Assembly: GCA_021786575.1 (NCBI GenBank)
Contig: JAJYMY010000002.1
Location: 310,001-374,000, forward strand
Direction of reading: 5' to 3'
Source of the DNA: an archaeon
Lineage (GTDB): Archaea > Thermoproteota > Nitrososphaeria > Nitrososphaerales > Gagatemarchaeaceae
DNA: 64,000 nt
Position numbers and translations under genes: made by a program. Shown here in pieces: positions 59,933-64,000 of this stretch (positions are counted from its first letter, which is position 1; every line of letters starts with the position of its first letter). The notes under the pieces are model-generated. The model was not told the DNA's origin, did no database searches, and saw only the letters and a program-made list of their open reading frames with translations.

Positions 59933-61285
59933 CTACGCCCTCTCCATTATAGTGACGGTCACAGAGCTCCCTGTCCCGGCATGGGAGTGGATGAGCCCGC
60001 GCTTCGCGTTCCTTATCTGCAGCCTTTCGTTCCCAAAGTGCTCCCCGATGCTCCCCTGCAGCTGCCAGAAAGCGAAGACCCCCTGCATTATCCCGGTCGC
60101 CCCAACCGGGTGCCCGCAGGCGATAAGCCCCCCCGAGGGGTTGACAGGGATGGTCCCTTTGTGGGGGAGGTCGAACCCGTAGTCCATCCCCTCTAGGAAT
60201 GGGTGCCCCTGGTCCACGAAGTCGTAGCCTTCGCCGTACTTGCAGAGTCCTATGTCTTCGTAAGTCTGTATCTCCGAGCTCGCATAGGCGTCGTGGAGCT
60301 CGACGAAGTCCAGCTCCTCTTTCGGATTCCTCACCCCTGCGTTCTTATACGCTTCGAGGGCGGCGGCCCTCCCGGCGCGGAATGAGTGGACCCCGGGGTA
60401 CTTCAGGTTGGCGTAGTCCTCTGCCTTCTCCCATGAGAACAGCGGCACGCTCCCATGCGGCCTGTCCGCGAGCCTCATTGTGTCGGTTCCGCACCCGACC
60501 CCCTTGATAAGGACCGGGTGGTCCGTGTACTTGAAAGCGACGTCTTCTGACGCGAGTATCGCCACAGCGGCCCCGTCGCTCATGGTGCATATCATAGGCC
60601 TGTTCAGAGGATAAGCGACCATCTCCCTCCCGAGGGCCGCCTTCATGGTCAGCCGCTCCGGGTATTGCGAATAGGGGTTGTGCTGCGCGTTGACGTGGTT
60701 CTTCACAGATACCATGGCCATGACCCTCTTCGCATCCTCCGTTGCCGCCCTCTGGGCCTTCCTTTCGTCTTTCACGTGGGCGTACTTCGTCTTCCGCAGG
60801 TACTCGTAGATGTGCCGCTGGACCATGAGCGCGTAGTATCCAGTGTAGAAACCTCCCACTGGATAGTCGAAGTTGGTGTCAGAAGCGAGGGCGATGAACT
60901 CGTTCCCCTTCCAGGTCTCGACGTGAGACATCGTCTCGAACCCGGCGACGAGGCACACCTCGTTCCTCCCGCTCGCTACCGTCTCCCATCCGGCCTGGAT
61001 GGCCTGGCCCCCGGTGGCTCCCCCCCACTCGATTCTCCTCGAGTCCCTCGGGTTCAGCCCCAGGTAGTCCTGCACCATCGAAGCCGCTTTCAGCTGCCGG
61101 GCGAAATGGTCCGAGAAGTAAGAAATCCTGCTGCTCTCAATGTCAGACGTCCGTAGGTCAGGGACGTCTTTCATGGCGTAGTCGAATGCACGCTTGACCA
61201 TCATGCGGAAGTCCATGTCGGGGTGGGCCTTCGCGAACTTCGTCACCCCGCCGGAGATCATGTATACCTTCCTTTGTCCTGGCAC
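59933..61285 (-). CDS. Thiolase-family protein lacking the nucleophilic Cys
   Basis: 450 residues, SCP-x/archaeal thiolase type. Where a thiolase has the nucleophile (VEAACASGG-like), this protein reads RIEWGGATGGQAIQAG, with no Cys nearby. CGHPVGATGIMQG near the end (second Cys and His) and FVELHDAYASSEIQ (NEAF-like) remain. Paired with DUF35 as in archaeal complexes, but the chemistry must differ or be lost. Start GTG; GAATTAATACAG reversed (61307-61318) is centred 28 nt upstream, inside the end of the next gene. ATG 61261 is an alternative start. Confidence 0.85.
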   Translation of the reverse strand: MPGQRKVYMISGGVTKFAKAHPDMDFRMMVKRAFDYAMKDVPDLRTSDIESSRISYFSDHFARQLKAASMVQDYLGLNPRDSRRIEWGGATGGQAIQAGWETVASGRNEVCLVAGFETMSHVETWKGNEFIALASDTNFDYPVGGFYTGYYALMVQRHIYEYLRKTKYAHVKDERKAQRAATEDAKRVMAMVSVKNHVNAQHNPYSQYPERLTMKAALGREMVAYPLNRPMICTMSDGAAVAILASEDVAFKYTDHPVLIKGVGCGTDTMRLADRPHGSVPLFSWEKAEDYANLKYPGVHSFRAGRAAALEAYKNAGVRNPKEELDFVELHDAYASSEIQTYEDIGLCKYGEGYDFVDQGHPFLEGMDYGFDLPHKGTIPVNPSGGLIACGHPVGATGIMQGVFAFWQLQGSIGEHFGNERLQIRNAKRGLIHSHAGTGSSVTVTIMERA

Positions 61286-61310
61286 AGCTTTTCCCGCCTG
61301 AGTGCCTGTA

Positions 61311-63284
61311 TTAATTCGCTTCCAAATCCCCCCGGCCGCCGGCGATGAGCCCCTTCGCGATCTTCACGAAGTGTTCCACCGATGCGGGGTCTGCCAGGGA
61401 TCCCTTATTCAGGACCTTCTCCGGGTCCGCCCCGGCGAGGATCCTCTTCACCGGCACTTCGAGCTTCTTCCCGTTCAACGTCCGAGGAATGGCTGGGACC
61501 GCGACGAGCCTGTCTGGGAGGTACCGCGAAGAGAGGTCGGCCCTGATTTGGGCCTTGATCTTGGCGGCAAGCTCTTCGTCCAGCGACGCCCCCTCGTTGA
61601 GCGAAACGAAGAGGACCATCTCCTCGCCCCCTTCCTTCGAAACCACGTCGACCGCCATGGAGTCGGAGACTTCGGGGACCTTCTCGACTGCCCTGTAGAT
61701 TTCACTCGTGCCTATCCTCACTCCTTGCCTCTTTATCGTGGCGTCTGAACGGCCGTAGATTACGCACGTCCCTCTGCTGGTCACTTTTATCCAGTCTCCA
61801 TGCCTCCAGACCCCGGGGAACATGTCGAAGTAGCTCTCCCTGTATCTGCTCCCATCCTCGTCCCCCCAGAAGAACACGGGCATGCTGGGCATGGGCTCTG
61901 TGATGACCAGCTCTCCGACCTTGCCGACGACTGCGCTGCCGTTCTCGTCGAACGCCTGGACGCTCGCCCCCAGCGCCCTGCACTGAAGCTCCCCCGAGTA
62001 CACAGGGAGCGTCGGCGACCCTGTGACGAATGCCGTGCAGACATCTGTCCCTCCGCTCAGTGACTCGAGCCAGACGCCATCCTTGACCTTCGCGTACACC
62101 CATTCGAATCCGTCAGTCGAGAGGGGCGACCCGGTCGAGCCTATCCCCCTCAAAGTGCTCAGGCTGAACGAACCTCGCGGTTCGACCCGCGCTTTCATGC
62201 AGGCGGAGATGTAGGCCGCGCTTGTCCCCATATACGTCGTCTCTGTCTCTTCCATCAAGGACCACAGAGAATCAGGGCGAGGCCAGGCGGGGTGGCCGTT
62301 GTATAGGACGAGGGTGGCTCCGTGCAGGAGCCCCCCCAAGAGGTAGTTCCACATCATCCACCCTGTCGTGGTGTACCAGAAGAAGCGGTCCCCCTCCCTT
62401 ATGTCGTTGTGCAGGGCGAGGGACTTCAGGAGCTCGACTAGTATCCCACCATGCGAGTGCACTATCGGCTTCGGGAGCCCGGTGGTCCCAGACGAGTACA
62501 GGATCCACAGCGGGTGCTCGAAGGGGACGAACTCGTGGTCGAGCTTCTCCTTGCCTCCCGTCGCCTCCTCCCAAGCATCTGAGCCAGCTAATCCTCTCCC
62601 CTTGCTTCCCCCAGACACGGAGATGACCTTCTTTATGCTTGGGATGGACTTCACGATGGAGGAGACATCGTCCGCTCTGTCGGTCCACTTCCCGCCGTAG
62701 CTGTAGCCGTCGGTGGCAATCAGAACCTTAGGTCCTATCTGCCCGAACCTGTCTACAACTGATTGGGTCCCGAACTCTGGAGGGCTCCCAGACCAGATGG
62801 CTCCGACGCTCGCGGCGGCCAGGACACCTACTATCGCTTCGGGCCCGTTCGGAAGGTATCCCGCAACCCTGTCTCCTCGCCCCACACCTGAATCCCTCAG
62901 GGTTCTGGCGAGGGCCGCCGTCTTCCGCTCGAGCTCCTGCCAGGCAACTACTTTCCCCTGCGCCCTCTCCCCTCTGCAGATGAGCGCCGGCCCATCCCTC
63001 CCCTTCGCGAACACTCGCTCTGCGAAGTTGAGCTCTGCCCCATCGAACCACTTCGCCCCCGGCATCTTGCGCTCTGCGAGCACCGGATAGTCCGCGCCTG
63101 CGACGTCAAAGTACTTCCAGATGGACCCCCAGAACCCTTCCAGGTCGTCCACGGACCATCGCCAGAGCTCGTCGTACCCTTCGAAGCTGGACCCCCTCTT
63201 TTCCAGCCATTTCATGTACGCCGACATGGCCGTCCGCCTGACGAGGCCCGGGTCGGGTTCCCAGAGCAGCCTTCCCTCGCGCAT
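61311..63284 (-). CDS. Acetoacetyl-CoA synthetase
   Basis: 657 residues from ATG 63284, the usual AACS length. GAELNFAERVFA at the N-terminus, A3 loop LYSSGTTGLPKPIVHSHGG, TTTGWMMWNYLLGGLL, LSGGTDVCTAF, GDWIKVTSRGTCVIYGRSD and NGKKLEVPVKRIL at the A10 Lys. The open frame continues to 63392 but GCTTATAACG on the minus strand (~63313-63321) is ~30 nt upstream of 63284/63293 (GTG), fixing a short start. It activates acetoacetate or related 3-oxoacids, fitting the thiolases next to it. Confidence 0.92.
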   Translation of the reverse strand: MREGRLLWEPDPGLVRRTAMSAYMKWLEKRGSSFEGYDELWRWSVDDLEGFWGSIWKYFDVAGADYPVLAERKMPGAKWFDGAELNFAERVFAKGRDGPALICRGERAQGKVVAWQELERKTAALARTLRDSGVGRGDRVAGYLPNGPEAIVGVLAAASVGAIWSGSPPEFGTQSVVDRFGQIGPKVLIATDGYSYGGKWTDRADDVSSIVKSIPSIKKVISVSGGSKGRGLAGSDAWEEATGGKEKLDHEFVPFEHPLWILYSSGTTGLPKPIVHSHGGILVELLKSLALHNDIREGDRFFWYTTTGWMMWNYLLGGLLHGATLVLYNGHPAWPRPDSLWSLMEETETTYMGTSAAYISACMKARVEPRGSFSLSTLRGIGSTGSPLSTDGFEWVYAKVKDGVWLESLSGGTDVCTAFVTGSPTLPVYSGELQCRALGASVQAFDENGSAVVGKVGELVITEPMPSMPVFFWGDEDGSRYRESYFDMFPGVWRHGDWIKVTSRGTCVIYGRSDATIKRQGVRIGTSEIYRAVEKVPEVSDSMAVDVVSKEGGEEMVLFVSLNEGASLDEELAAKIKAQIRADLSSRYLPDRLVAVPAIPRTLNGKKLEVPVKRILAGADPEKVLNKGSLADPASVEHFVKIAKGLIAGGRGDLEAN

Positions 63285-63352
63285 TGGCTTCACGCCCCCG
63301 CGCCTTCCGGTCGTTATAAGCGAGCGGAGGCAGGCGGCGTCTCCTTCGTAGC

Positions 63353-63970
63353 TCACCTTATCGGCGCGACCATGAATATAGCGATGTCCCACACGAAGTG
63401 GCTGAGCACGCTCGAGCTCAGGTCACCCGTCCGATAGTAGGTGAGCCCCCAGACAGAGTCGGCTAAGAAGGTCGCGACCACCCAGAGGATATTGAGGCTC
63501 GCGGCGTGTATCAGTGCGTCCACCGCCGCCACGGCGAAGGGGGCCGCCCCCCCGAGCCTCGGCGAGGCGTGCGCCTGCAGAGTCCCTCTGAAGTACGACT
63601 CGAAGCCGAGCGAGTCGCAGGCTAGCACGAGGACTTGGAGAGGGACCGGGTTCCCAGAGGAAGCTATCAGCGCGTAGATCGACGTCTCCGCCTGGGCTCC
63701 GACTCCAAGAGGATGGAACGCCGCGATAGCCAGGTTCCCTGCATAGAACAGCGCGTAGAGCCCGGCGGCAGAGGTCACCCCCAGAGCCAGGGTCCAGGCG
63801 CGGGGGGAGTAGAGCTTGCGGTACCCTCCCGAGGCGACGGCCACCGCTCCCATGCACCCCGTGGCCACGAACGTAGACAGGGCGAAGTCCCTCCCAGGGA
63901 GGACGAAGAGGGGGGCCATCCCGACCGCCACGATCGTCAGGCCAAGCGCGACCCTCCTGCTCTTCCTCAA
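63353..63970 (-). CDS. CPBP (CAAX protease / Abi) family membrane protein
   Basis: 205 residues, about six to seven helices. CDSLGFESYFRGTLQAH matches the EExxxR motif with the first Glu replaced by Phe; AVDALIHAASLN and LSHFVWDIAIF supply the His residues of motifs 2 and 3. It belongs to the intramembrane glutamic protease-like family, but loss of one Glu makes activity doubtful. Start TTG; ATTTAACAC reversed (63991-63999) is centred 27 nt upstream at the window edge. Confidence 0.78.
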   Translation of the reverse strand: MRKSRRVALGLTIVAVGMAPLFVLPGRDFALSTFVATGCMGAVAVASGGYRKLYSPRAWTLALGVTSAAGLYALFYAGNLAIAAFHPLGVGAQAETSIYALIASSGNPVPLQVLVLACDSLGFESYFRGTLQAHASPRLGGAAPFAVAAVDALIHAASLNILWVVATFLADSVWGLTYYRTGDLSSSVLSHFVWDIAIFMVAPIR

Positions 63971-64000
63971 CCTGCGCCGCCGGGGCTGACTGTGTTAAAT

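Overview
This 64 kb window reads as archaeal chromosome from the TACK / Thermoproteota side, most likely a thaumarchaeal-type (Nitrososphaeria-related) lineage that is not shown here to oxidise ammonia. The evidence is archaeal information-processing genes (Rpo7, Spt4, aIF2-gamma, RadA, archaeal TyrRS and AsnRS, eS24, eS27, an eL13-like protein), half-size archaeal heme A synthase, inositol-1-phosphate synthase, DUF373 next to a cis-prenyltransferase, and TATA boxes about 27 nt ahead of start codons that are often TTG or GTG. Coding DNA is GC-rich. CtaA, CtaB and superoxide dismutase point to aerobic life with an aa3-type terminal oxidase. No rRNA, convincing tRNA, CRISPR array, IS element or cas gene was seen.

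Region 1 (1-8.5 kb) is an information-processing block on the minus strand: aIF2-gamma, a PIN/Fcf1-like protein, NadE, Rpo7, Spt4, GTP-dependent dephospho-CoA kinase, eS24 and eS27, facing a truncated Bud32-like kinase gene. aIF2-gamma carries a 637-residue intein exactly in its P-loop (GHVDHGK/T). Between aIF2-gamma and the PIN gene lies a frame-broken VapBC toxin-antitoxin remnant behind a perfect 9-bp dyad that also covers the PIN promoter.

Region 2 (9-22 kb) is an accessory surface/transport region with looser spacing: a GT4 glycosyltransferase, two PaaK/CapK-like adenylate-forming enzymes that bracket a ThiY/SsuA-like ABC importer, an MHS-type MFS transporter, a GT2 polyprenyl-phosphate sugar transferase, a secreted cupredoxin-like protein and a large polytopic membrane protein.

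Region 3 (22-27 kb) looks like a two-component S-layer: a 992-residue secreted SlaA-like protein without an anchor, a SlaB-like stalk with coiled coil and C-terminal membrane helix, and a small secreted protein that resembles the last domain of the big one. Region 4 (27-34 kb) carries a nucleotidyltransferase, a Rieske ferredoxin, an HldE-like kinase and a compact non-oxidative pentose phosphate operon (split transketolase, ribulose-phosphate epimerase, transaldolase), then SOD.

Region 5 (34-51 kb) is mostly housekeeping: GSA aminomutase-like, OGG-type glycosylase, eL13-like, CtaB, ThiI, thioredoxin, CtaA, TyrRS, Mut7-C nuclease, AMMECR1, a glycosyltransferase, a THUMP/PP-loop paralogue with SGGKHS, AsnRS, RadA, a membrane-anchored surface glycoprotein and Ino1. 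Region 6 (51-64 kb) has PadR, Nudix, two unknown proteins, an eL22-like protein, UppS-DUF373, and a lipid/ketoacid block: acyl-CoA synthetase, two thiolases (one without the nucleophilic Cys and paired with a DUF35 protein), IlvE, acetoacetyl-CoA synthetase and a CPBP membrane protein.

The strongest leads for something unusual are the P-loop intein with a decaying endonuclease, the VapBC remnant inside a conserved translation/transcription operon, the possible archaeal eL22, the paired PaaK-like enzymes with their own importer, the SlaA/SlaB pair, and the SGGKHS ThiI-like paralogue.
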